A DNA stretch of 21,184 nucleotides, from NCBI GenBank assembly GCA_900554845.1, contig USIY01000015.1, forward strand, positions 1 through 21,184. Direction: 5' to 3'. A model generated the notes under the pieces. The model did not search any database and had not been told where the DNA came from. It was given only the letters and a program-made list of their open reading frames with translations. Positions 14,734 through 21,184 of the stretch are shown piece by piece (the stretch's first letter is position 1; every line of letters starts with the position of its first letter). Position numbers and translations under genes: made by a program. The DNA comes from an uncultured Bacteroidales bacterium (GTDB lineage Bacteria > Bacteroidota > Bacteroidia > Bacteroidales > Muribaculaceae).

Positions 14734-15966
14734 TCAATCTCCCCTATAATATTCCTGTAAATAACATCTCGCGATAAAATCCCAATTATCCGAGACGAGC
14801 TCCGTATCATCAGTGTCCGGGAATCGCGCGTCGGGCAACCAATTGTTTTCCTCAATATAATTCAGCAGGTCACCGGGACATTTTCCACGCACCGCCAGCA
14901 ATTCTATCGCCATCAGTTCAGCGTATTTCTTGTCGTACAATGGATTCTCCGGATCGGCTATGCATCTGGCGACATTCTTTGCCAACAACATACCCTTGTC
15001 TGGATTTACAAGAAGGACGAAATCCCGCTCGTTTTTCATTTGCACAAGATGCTCCTGACCTTCCTCCCAACCAAGCTTGTCTATAAAAAATCTGTTCAAT
15101 TTCTCGTAATCTGCGAAATATGCTATTCTTTTACCACCGGTAGCAGCAGTAAATTTCACATAATATGGATGCGGATCACCATTTATTATTTGTTTGTCTT
15201 TAGGCAGCGCACTTTCCGGCAGCTTTCGGTTAATCAACAGATAAATCCATTCCGGCGTAAACAAAGCCAATGGCCCTGTGGGATCTTCGGATACGGCAGA
15301 ATCAAGCATCTTGTTGAGTGTAATTCCATCAGGATCGGCTTTGACTTCAGGAGAGTTGACCATTAAGTTCAGCGTCAAGGCATATGCGGGAGTCATCAGC
15401 CAGCAGTTGTTGAACAACCAATGCGCCAAGTGAAAAATATCCTCTTGATCCGACGGATCAGTAAGAGACAAACCGCGAACCACATCATATTTCACCTCCA
15501 TTGGAGCATCGTCGTATATCTTCTCCAAAAATGCATAAACCCTGTCGGCCATATCCATCAATTCCGCATCATGAGGATATAATGCGCGTCTGTTCACGTC
15601 ATTCATAGCTACTCCGTACCATGCAAGGAACCTGACATCCTCCCGATTCAGTTCATAATCTATGTAGTCATCTCCCAAATTATGAAATGGAACGGCATAT
15701 CCGTACAATTTTCGATTGCTGTCCACAAACGATCTCCAGATTCCAGCGTCATTGACCACATCCTGTAGATATCCCACATACATCAAGGCCAATTGAGAAC
15801 GCATCAAGCCAGAAAGACTTTGACCGAATCGAGTATTCTCGATTCCCTCCTCGATAAGATTAGCCACCTTAAAATAGAAATCGTCGAACTCTGACGTTTC
15901 TGGGAAATATGGCTGACGAATATCGAATTCCCGTTTAGTAATTGTTCCCATCGCGAAGTTTGACAA
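14734..15966 (-). CDS. Uncharacterised Bacteroidales protein overlapping hisS
   Basis: This 410-residue protein (405 if it starts at the second Met, 15951) has no signal peptide, no membrane segment and no catalytic motif that I know. It is acidic and mostly helical in appearance, with Trp- and Tyr-rich stretches such as WRSFVDSNRKLYGYAVPF and HLAHWLFNNCW. I have a weak memory of a Bacteroidales-restricted domain of unknown function, possibly DUF3843, but cannot confirm it. Its start lies inside the 3' end of hisS, overlapping by 32 nt (17 nt for the alternative start), which points to translational coupling and co-transcription from the hisS promoter. A job in translation is suggested only by this position. 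The frame is long and uninterrupted and its codon use resembles that of its neighbours, so it is very likely a real gene. Confidence 0.85.
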   Translation of the reverse strand: MSNFAMGTITKREFDIRQPYFPETSEFDDFYFKVANLIEEGIENTRFGQSLSGLMRSQLALMYVGYLQDVVNDAGIWRSFVDSNRKLYGYAVPFHNLGDDYIDYELNREDVRFLAWYGVAMNDVNRRALYPHDAELMDMADRVYAFLEKIYDDAPMEVKYDVVRGLSLTDPSDQEDIFHLAHWLFNNCWLMTPAYALTLNLMVNSPEVKADPDGITLNKMLDSAVSEDPTGPLALFTPEWIYLLINRKLPESALPKDKQIINGDPHPYYVKFTAATGGKRIAYFADYEKLNRFFIDKLGWEEGQEHLVQMKNERDFVLLVNPDKGMLLAKNVARCIADPENPLYDKKYAELMAIELLAVRGKCPGDLLNYIEENNWLPDARFPDTDDTELVSDNWDFIARCYLQEYYRGD

Positions 15967-17311
15967 TTAGTTCGTCAACAGTAACTTTTGTCTGTTCACC
16001 TGTCACCATATCCTTGAGCATGATGTTGCCTTCGGCCAGTTCCTGCTCTCCGACAAAAGCCACATAAGGCACCTTGTCGGCATCAGCTATCGACATCTGT
16101 TTCTTCATTTTGGCAGCATCTGGAAAAACTTGAGACGGGATTCCTGCATTCCGCAAAATCTTGACATATTTCAGTGCCTGACGAGCCTCACGCTCTCCAA
16201 AATTAATGAACATCACTTTGATACTGGATTCAATCTCCTTGGGATAGAGATTCAGCTGATTCATCACGTCATATATACGGTCCGCTCCAAAGCTGATTCC
16301 GACTCCCGACAACCCTGGCATTCCGAATACTCCAGTAAGATTGTCATAACGTCCGCCACCGGTGATGGAACCTATCTGCACATCGGCTGCCTTTACTTCT
16401 ATTATAGTTCCCGTATAATAATTTAACCCACGTGCTAAAGATAAGTCTACTTCTATTCCGCATTTATGACCCAAATCTTCAATTCCACCTATTACTTCGC
16501 GCATTTCCCTAACTCCAAGCGTGCCGGTATCGGATGCCTTGAGGATATCTTCGATAAGATCGAGTTTTTCCTCATTGGATCCCGTCATGGTAAGGATCGG
16601 TTGCAGAATCTCTATCGCCTTTTCGGATATTCCGTTGGAGCGAAGCTCTTCGTTCACATTTTCCAGCCCGATTTTGTCAATCTTGTCTATAGCAACCGTT
16701 ATATCAACAAGTTTATCACTATGTCCTACGGTCTCTGCAATGCCGGCAAGAATCTTACGATTATTGACTTTTACCACTATGTTGACGCCTAAATCGGTGA
16801 ATACTCCGTCAATAAGCGACAGCAATTCTATTTCATTGTTGAGGGAGTCAGAACCAACAACATCAGCATCACACTGATAAAATTCTCTGTAACGGCCCTT
16901 TTGCGGACGGTCAGCACGCCATACCGGCTGTATCTGGTATCTTTTGAAAGGCATTTGCAAATCATTGCGGTGCTGTACCACAAAACGGGCGAAAGGCACT
17001 GTCAGGTCATAGCGGAGCCCCTTCTCCGAAACCTTGTTGGTGAGTTTAACAACATTGCGGGACAGCAATTCCTCATCGCTGACATCACGCAACCAATCAC
17101 CTGAATTTAAGATCTTAAACAATAATTTATCACCTTCATCACCATATTTACCCATCAAAGTAGAAAGGTTTTCCATGGCCGGTGTCTCTATCTGTTTGTA
17201 ACCGAACAGCTTGAACTGACGGCGTATAGTATCGAAAATATAATTTCGACGGGCCATCTCCAAAGCTGTAAAATCACGTGTTCCCTTAGGAATTGAAGGT
17301 TTCTGTGCCAT
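15935..17311 (-). CDS. hisS: Histidyl-tRNA synthetase
   Basis: HisRS is a class II synthetase that charges tRNA-His with histidine in the cytoplasm. The 458-residue length is normal for this group. The N-terminus has PKGTRDF at 8-14. Motif 2 carries Arg132 in VWRAD, continued by KGRYREFYQCDAD. The histidine-binding motif ARGLNYYTG is at 293-301, GGGRYDNL follows at 318-325, and motif 3 GISFGADRI is at 338-346. The anticodon-binding domain fills about 365-458. The gene has its own promoter (17331-17361), and its last 32 nt overlap the next gene on the strand. The TonB-dependent receptor lies 77 nt upstream on the same strand, so some read-through is possible. Confidence 0.97.
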   Translation of the reverse strand: MAQKPSIPKGTRDFTALEMARRNYIFDTIRRQFKLFGYKQIETPAMENLSTLMGKYGDEGDKLLFKILNSGDWLRDVSDEELLSRNVVKLTNKVSEKGLRYDLTVPFARFVVQHRNDLQMPFKRYQIQPVWRADRPQKGRYREFYQCDADVVGSDSLNNEIELLSLIDGVFTDLGVNIVVKVNNRKILAGIAETVGHSDKLVDITVAIDKIDKIGLENVNEELRSNGISEKAIEILQPILTMTGSNEEKLDLIEDILKASDTGTLGVREMREVIGGIEDLGHKCGIEVDLSLARGLNYYTGTIIEVKAADVQIGSITGGGRYDNLTGVFGMPGLSGVGISFGADRIYDVMNQLNLYPKEIESSIKVMFINFGEREARQALKYVKILRNAGIPSQVFPDAAKMKKQMSIADADKVPYVAFVGEQELAEGNIMLKDMVTGEQTKVTVDELIVKLRDGNNY

Positions 17312-17330
17312 TATATAATGTTCTTTTTCC

Positions 17331-17361
17331 CAAAATTACTAATAAATTCCCTATCGGCAAA
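17331..17361 (-). promoter_or_regulatory. Promoter of hisS, Bacteroidota type
   Basis: On the minus strand TTTG (17361-17358) is followed after exactly 19 bp by TAATTTTG (17338-17331), a full match to TTTG-N19-TAnnTTTG. Transcription would start near 17324, only about 13 nt before the hisS ATG at 17311. The element lies between the receptor stop and hisS, and would also serve the overlapping gene at 14734-15966. Confidence 0.7.
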
Positions 17362-17388
17362 ACCTACGGTTGGAAAATTCCGCAAATG

Positions 17389-19779
17389 TCAGAATTTCAT
17401 GGACAATCTAAGATTGAATTGTCTTCTTGTAAGATAATTCGGTACGGCATACTGAATACTGTTGACATCCGTCACCCAATAATAGCTGCTGACATTTGTG
17501 ATGTCAAGAAGATTGAAGACGTCCAAAGCCAGCACAAGGCTCTTGAATATCTTGTTAGGCTTCTGATCAGGCGCTCCGAAGAACTGCCAGCTGACACCGA
17601 TGTCAAGACGTTTGTAGGCCGGTGCACGGAAATATGTCTGTGTACGTTTGGTATGTGGCGGAGTCATCGTCAAGCCATCCGACAAAACACCCCTAAGGCT
17701 GAATTTCAAACGAGGGAACTTCGGCAGATAATCTGTAAAATATAATGAAAAAGAATAACGCTGGTCCGAAGGCAATGGAACTTTCTTGCCGTCGAGGGTC
17801 TGCTGCGTCTTCATGAGTGAAAAACTAATCCAGGAGTCGGATCCCTCAACAAACTGCCCGAAGAGTTTGAGGTCGAGCCCCATGGTATAGCCTTTGGAAT
17901 CATTATTTCCGGAATAAACTATTTTAAGATTGTCATACTCGTAACTTATCAACCTTGACAGATTCTTATAATATATTTCCCCTGTCAGCTTAAACGGTCG
18001 GTTCATGGCCCGGAAAGTATAATCCGCACCGAAAACGCCCTGTATACTGAGAGGAGATTTTATATTCCTGTTCAATTGTATCGAACTGTTGCCCAAAGGG
18101 TCGGAAACAGTCTGTCTATATTCTTTGTAAAACGGACTTTGGTAATACATTCCAGCGCCGATTCTGAATATCCAGTTTGGCAAATTCATCGGACTTATGC
18201 TAAGATTGACGCGGGGCGACGCTAAAAACTCTCTGTTGAAGTCATTATACGACAACCTCAGACCGGCATTGAGCGTGATATATGATGTACTGGAGGTTAG
18301 ATAAATAGCATCTTCCAGATATGCGGCGAATCTGTTGATATGCGCGTCATTCTTTGACATTAAATTGTACACCAGATGCAATGCGTCGGGCTTGTGCGGC
18401 AATGAATAACCGGCTGAATCGCGCCATTCCCATTCCTTAGTCCTGTCTCTGAAATTCTGACGCTGGTATTCTACTCCGAATGAAAAATTATTGGCCCGAT
18501 ATCGAGTCTGTCCCTTAAAATGTGCAGAGATTACTGATGATTTCAATCGGTTGCGGGAATGCTCCATATATTTACCCACTCCCAGCTCTCCTCCCACTCC
18601 TTCAGGACCTCCTGTACCGGCCTGGTCAAGCCAATATTCACCGGAGATATCGTAACTTACGAATTCATTCGACAAAAATCCACCTACCCCGAACTGAAAT
18701 GAAGTGGCTTTATTATGACGATATGTCACATTCAAAGCTCCCAGATAAGTCTCGAACTTATCTTTTTCCGAACCATCGAAGTACACTTTGAAACTCTTTA
18801 CATCAGTTGACGTACCGAATGTAGTCTCGCGGTCGTGTGGCGTAAAATTGAAATGGTTCAGAGATATATTGCCCAGAAAATTCACGCTCCACCGATCATT
18901 GGGCTTTACCGTCATATTTGTCTGATAATCGAAATAGGTCGGGTCGTATTCTCCCTTGGTATCCTGAGTGGCCAACAATGAATTATTCTTTTTAAAACGC
19001 AAACCATGTATCTGAGAGAATTTATTGGAGTTCTGGCCGAACGACACGCTGCCTCCCATCAGACTGGCGTCAACAGAGGCTTCCAAGGCCTCAGGCTCAC
19101 GATATGTGATATCGAGCGCTGATGACATTCGATCCGCATAGCGCGCCGGAAATCCTCCTGACGAGAATTTAAGGTTCCCGACAAGATCCGGATTGATTAT
19201 ACTTAAGCCCTCCTGCTGCCCTGAACGAATCAATTGAGGACGATATACTTCCATTCCGTTTATATACACAGAATTTTCATCAAACGATCCCCCGCGCACA
19301 GAGTATTGCGACGACATTTCATTATTGCTGTTTACCCCCGGCATTGTGGTGATCAAGGCTTCTACGCTGCCTCCGGAAACATCCGGCGACAATTTGAAAC
19401 TTTCTGTATCGAAACTCTGCATACCGTTGATGTTGTTGCGGAAGCCTATTACTTCAAACTCCTTAAGATCCACATCCATAGGATACAGCCTCACATTCAA
19501 TGTAAGGTCACCTTTAGGATTGATGAGTTTGTGATGCACCGTTTTAAAACCTACGCAACTATAGACCATCTCAATGGTATCCTTTGCGGCTACCTGCAGA
19601 CTGTAATCGCCTTTCAGATTTGTATTCGTGCCTATGGCAGAGCCCGCCACTCGTACAGTTGCGAACTCCACAGGGTTGTCCTCGTTATCAATGACTTTAC
19701 CGCTTATCTTAACATTATCGCCAAGCATCCGCAACGCCACTGTAACGCACAACAGGATCAATGCCAGTATTCTCTTCAT
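17389..19779 (-). CDS. TonB-dependent outer-membrane receptor
   Basis: TonB-dependent receptors are 22-strand outer-membrane barrels that import ligands using energy from TonB-ExbBD. From the ATG at 19779 the protein has 796 residues. A hydrophobic signal segment (MKRILALILLCVTVALRM) comes first; the next domain, about 23-100, is a carboxypeptidase-regulatory-like beta domain (ISGKVIDNEDNPVEFATV). The plug covers about 118-230, with YSVRGGSFDENSVYINGMEVY and GGFPARYADRMSSALDI. The rest is barrel, ending FNLRLSMKF with the terminal Phe expected of outer-membrane proteins. An in-frame ATG at 19830 is rejected because it would bury the signal peptide behind a polar 17-residue extension. No SusD-like lipoprotein is next to it, so it is not a standard Sus-type glycan pair. 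Ligand unknown. It is divergent from the Wzi-like gene; I see no convincing promoter. Confidence 0.92.
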   Translation of the reverse strand: MKRILALILLCVTVALRMLGDNVKISGKVIDNEDNPVEFATVRVAGSAIGTNTNLKGDYSLQVAAKDTIEMVYSCVGFKTVHHKLINPKGDLTLNVRLYPMDVDLKEFEVIGFRNNINGMQSFDTESFKLSPDVSGGSVEALITTMPGVNSNNEMSSQYSVRGGSFDENSVYINGMEVYRPQLIRSGQQEGLSIINPDLVGNLKFSSGGFPARYADRMSSALDITYREPEALEASVDASLMGGSVSFGQNSNKFSQIHGLRFKKNNSLLATQDTKGEYDPTYFDYQTNMTVKPNDRWSVNFLGNISLNHFNFTPHDRETTFGTSTDVKSFKVYFDGSEKDKFETYLGALNVTYRHNKATSFQFGVGGFLSNEFVSYDISGEYWLDQAGTGGPEGVGGELGVGKYMEHSRNRLKSSVISAHFKGQTRYRANNFSFGVEYQRQNFRDRTKEWEWRDSAGYSLPHKPDALHLVYNLMSKNDAHINRFAAYLEDAIYLTSSTSYITLNAGLRLSYNDFNREFLASPRVNLSISPMNLPNWIFRIGAGMYYQSPFYKEYRQTVSDPLGNSSIQLNRNIKSPLSIQGVFGADYTFRAMNRPFKLTGEIYYKNLSRLISYEYDNLKIVYSGNNDSKGYTMGLDLKLFGQFVEGSDSWISFSLMKTQQTLDGKKVPLPSDQRYSFSLYFTDYLPKFPRLKFSLRGVLSDGLTMTPPHTKRTQTYFRAPAYKRLDIGVSWQFFGAPDQKPNKIFKSLVLALDVFNLLDITNVSSYYWVTDVNSIQYAVPNYLTRRQFNLRLSMKF

Positions 19780-19855
19780 CTCTCTAAAAACGCCCTCATA
19801 TATCTCTTTATTATGAAATTCTATCGACACAAAACCGTCATATCATAATTTTTGT

Positions 19856-19866
19856 TAACTTTGCAA
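19856..19866 (+). promoter_or_regulatory. Promoter -7 element for the Wzi-like gene
   Basis: TAACTTTG at 19856-19863 fits TAnnTTTG and is followed by CAA. The 11-mer TAACTTTGCAA is identical to that of the ABC-F promoter at 764-774, and both are preceded by a T-run. No TTTG is present at the -33 position. Transcription would start near 19870, about 14 nt before the ATG. Confidence 0.55.
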
Positions 19867-19883
19867 GTTAAAAATATTCAATT

Positions 19884-21184
19884 ATGAAAAAACTGTTTAC
19901 AACAGCGTTGATTCTTACAGTTTTCGGCATATCAGCCATGGCTCGTGAATTTAACGACTCGTTGAGATACCGCGCTGAAATCGGCGCCACTTTCTCTGCC
20001 GGCGACCATACGCCGTTCTGGATGGTCAACGACCATTATGGATTCTCCGGCATAAAGAAAAACAACGCATGGATCCGTGCCGGAATTTTCCATGATCTTG
20101 ACAAGGAAAAGCGTTTCTCCTGGGGCGCCGGTGTGGATCTGGGCGTAGCCGTCAATTTTGAGCGGGTGTTCATCCCGCAACAGATATACGCCGAAGTGAA
20201 GTACAGGTGTCTGAACGCCATGATCGGACAGAAGGAAATGGAGGACGATGTCGTCACATCCGACCTCGCCTCCGGAGCCATGACGGTGTCGCGCAACGCA
20301 CGGCCCATACCTCAGCTTAGAATCGGCATTTTCGACTACGCCGATTTCTGGGGATGCAAAGGGTGGTTCGCCGTTAAGGGTTATCTGGCGTACGGAATGT
20401 TCACCGACAACGCATGGCTGAAAGATTGGGTTTCTCCTAATTCCGCATATGTCCTCAATACATTATACGCAACGCGCGCTATTTACTTTCGAGGAGGTGA
20501 CGCACGGCAGTTCCCCCTCGTCGGTGAAGTCGGCATGAGAATGGACTCGCAGTTCGGCGGAACCATCTATTATGCCGAAAAAGACGGTGTCAGGGCCACG
20601 CAGCATTTCCCCACGAACCTCAAGGCTTGGATCAAGGGTATGATTCCCCTTCACGGCGATGAAACCACATCCGTGGGAGAACAGATGAACGTACAGGGCA
20701 ATTTCCTTGGAAACTGGAGTTTCTCACTGGGATGGTATGATCCAAAGGGTTGGAGCGTCAAGGCTTACTACCAACATTTTTTCGAGGACCACTCCCAGAT
20801 GACTTTCGACTATCCCTGGAAGGACGGATATTGGGGCGTCGAGGGAAAACTGCCGAAGAATCCCTATGTCTCCGAAATTGTCGCGGAATACCTCACGACC
20901 CGCGACAGCAGCGGACCAGTGTATTTCGACCATAACCAGAATATCCCTTATCAGGTGTCCGGCACCGATGGATATTATACCCATTTCATGTATCAAAGTT
21001 GGAACAATTATGGCATGACCATAGGCAATCCCTTCTTGATATCACCGGTTTATAATTCTGATCATGACATTAGAATCCGACACAATCGGATACGGGCGTG
21101 GAATGTGGGATTAAAGGGTGCGCCATCCCAGCAGGTGGACTGGAAACTTCGAATGTCAGGCATTCGAAGCTGGGGTTCCTATTC
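19884..21184 (+). CDS. Wzi-like capsule assembly outer-membrane protein (partial)
   Basis: Wzi-family barrels sit in the outer membrane and help attach or organise capsular polysaccharide; in Bacteroidota the family is common and individual roles are mostly untested. I read 433 open codons from the ATG at 19884 to the window edge, so the C-terminus is missing. The signal peptide MKKLFTTALILTVFGISAMA is cut before Arg21. Family features follow: ATFSAGDHTPFWMVNDHYGF near the mature N-terminus, LRIGIFDYADFWGCKGWFAVKG, YFRGGDARQFPLVGEVGMRMD, and an aromatic-rich barrel pattern throughout. It is divergent from the TonB-dependent receptor gene, with 104 bp between the two start codons, and has its own promoter. 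The base composition of its first 500 nt looks somewhat more GC-rich than the adjacent genes. Two small perfect dyads lie inside it near the edge. Without the C-terminus the family call rests on N-terminal and central motifs. Confidence 0.85.
   Translation, partial: MKKLFTTALILTVFGISAMAREFNDSLRYRAEIGATFSAGDHTPFWMVNDHYGFSGIKKNNAWIRAGIFHDLDKEKRFSWGAGVDLGVAVNFERVFIPQQIYAEVKYRCLNAMIGQKEMEDDVVTSDLASGAMTVSRNARPIPQLRIGIFDYADFWGCKGWFAVKGYLAYGMFTDNAWLKDWVSPNSAYVLNTLYATRAIYFRGGDARQFPLVGEVGMRMDSQFGGTIYYAEKDGVRATQHFPTNLKAWIKGMIPLHGDETTSVGEQMNVQGNFLGNWSFSLGWYDPKGWSVKAYYQHFFEDHSQMTFDYPWKDGYWGVEGKLPKNPYVSEIVAEYLTTRDSSGPVYFDHNQNIPYQVSGTDGYYTHFMYQSWNNYGMTIGNPFLISPVYNSDHDIRIRHNRIRAWNVGLKGAPSQQVDWKLRMSGIRSWGSY
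21075..21091 (+). repeat. Small inverted repeat inside the Wzi-like gene
   Basis: ATCCGA (21075-21080) and TCGGAT (21086-21091) form a perfect 6-bp dyad with a 5-nt loop inside the coding sequence. It could be a weak RNA hairpin or chance. A longer dyad of the same geometry follows 55 bp downstream. Confidence 0.4.
21147..21169 (+). repeat. Nine-bp inverted repeat inside the Wzi-like gene
   Basis: CTTCGAATG (21147-21155) and CATTCGAAG (21161-21169) form a perfect 9-bp dyad with a 5-nt loop, 15 bp from the window edge. It is inside an open reading frame (KLRMSGIRS), so it is not an ordinary terminator. Function unknown. Confidence 0.5.

Noticed and set aside
19780..19830. Upstream ATG at 19830 as the start of the TonB-dependent receptor
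   Set aside because: It adds a polar 17-residue leader before an otherwise clean signal peptide starting at 19779.
19234..19848. A 204-codon plus-strand open frame, His/Tyr-rich
   Set aside because: It is antisense to the conserved plug and N-terminal domain of the TonB-dependent receptor.

Overview
The window looks like chromosomal core DNA from a member of the Bacteroidota, most likely the order Bacteroidales. A Muribaculaceae-like gut commensal is my best guess, but the family-level call is inference. The evidence is of three kinds: promoters of the Bacteroidota type (TAnnTTTG at -7, often with TTTG about 19-22 bp upstream), no Shine-Dalgarno-like leaders, and typical gene families (a Wzi-like capsule barrel, a TonB-dependent receptor with a carboxypeptidase-regulatory domain, an OmpP1/PorV-like barrel, a ComEC without a nuclease domain). 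I see no tRNA, rRNA, CRISPR array, transposase, integrase or prophage gene. No gene-free stretch exceeds 300 bases; the longest is about 197 bp (606-802).

Layout. Positions 1-605 (minus) hold the N-terminal part of a malic enzyme, cut by the window edge. It is transcribed divergently from a plus-strand run, 803-10750: ABC-F ATPase, M13 metallopeptidase, shikimate dehydrogenase (aroE), ComEC-like membrane protein, then after a 122-bp gap uvrA and a small lipoprotein. Most junctions are tight (10-nt gap, 20-nt gap, 13-nt overlap, 4-nt ATGA overlap), so this is probably one or two operons. A minus-strand run, 19779-10733 in the order of transcription, follows: TonB-dependent receptor, hisS, an uncharacterised 405-410 aa protein overlapping hisS, a secreted Trp-rich repeat protein, an OmpP1-like outer-membrane barrel, and an orphan FecE/BtuD-type ABC ATPase. 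The ATPase gene overlaps the lipoprotein gene tail to tail. A Wzi-like gene starts at 19884 on the plus strand and runs off the right edge.

Function. The left half is housekeeping: central carbon metabolism, translation-associated ABC-F, peptide breakdown, aromatic amino acid synthesis, DNA transport and nucleotide excision repair. The right half is mostly cell envelope: three predicted outer-membrane barrels and one exported low-complexity protein, with hisS and its overlapping partner among them.

I did not find a clear new multi-gene defence or mobile system. The items most worth a second look are the exported protein with WGPSW repeats (14019-14174), the lipoprotein translationally coupled to uvrA, the hairpin at 13335-13367 whose loop holds a promoter-like -7 element, the repeated sites upstream of uvrA and of the malic enzyme gene, and the orphan importer ATPase.
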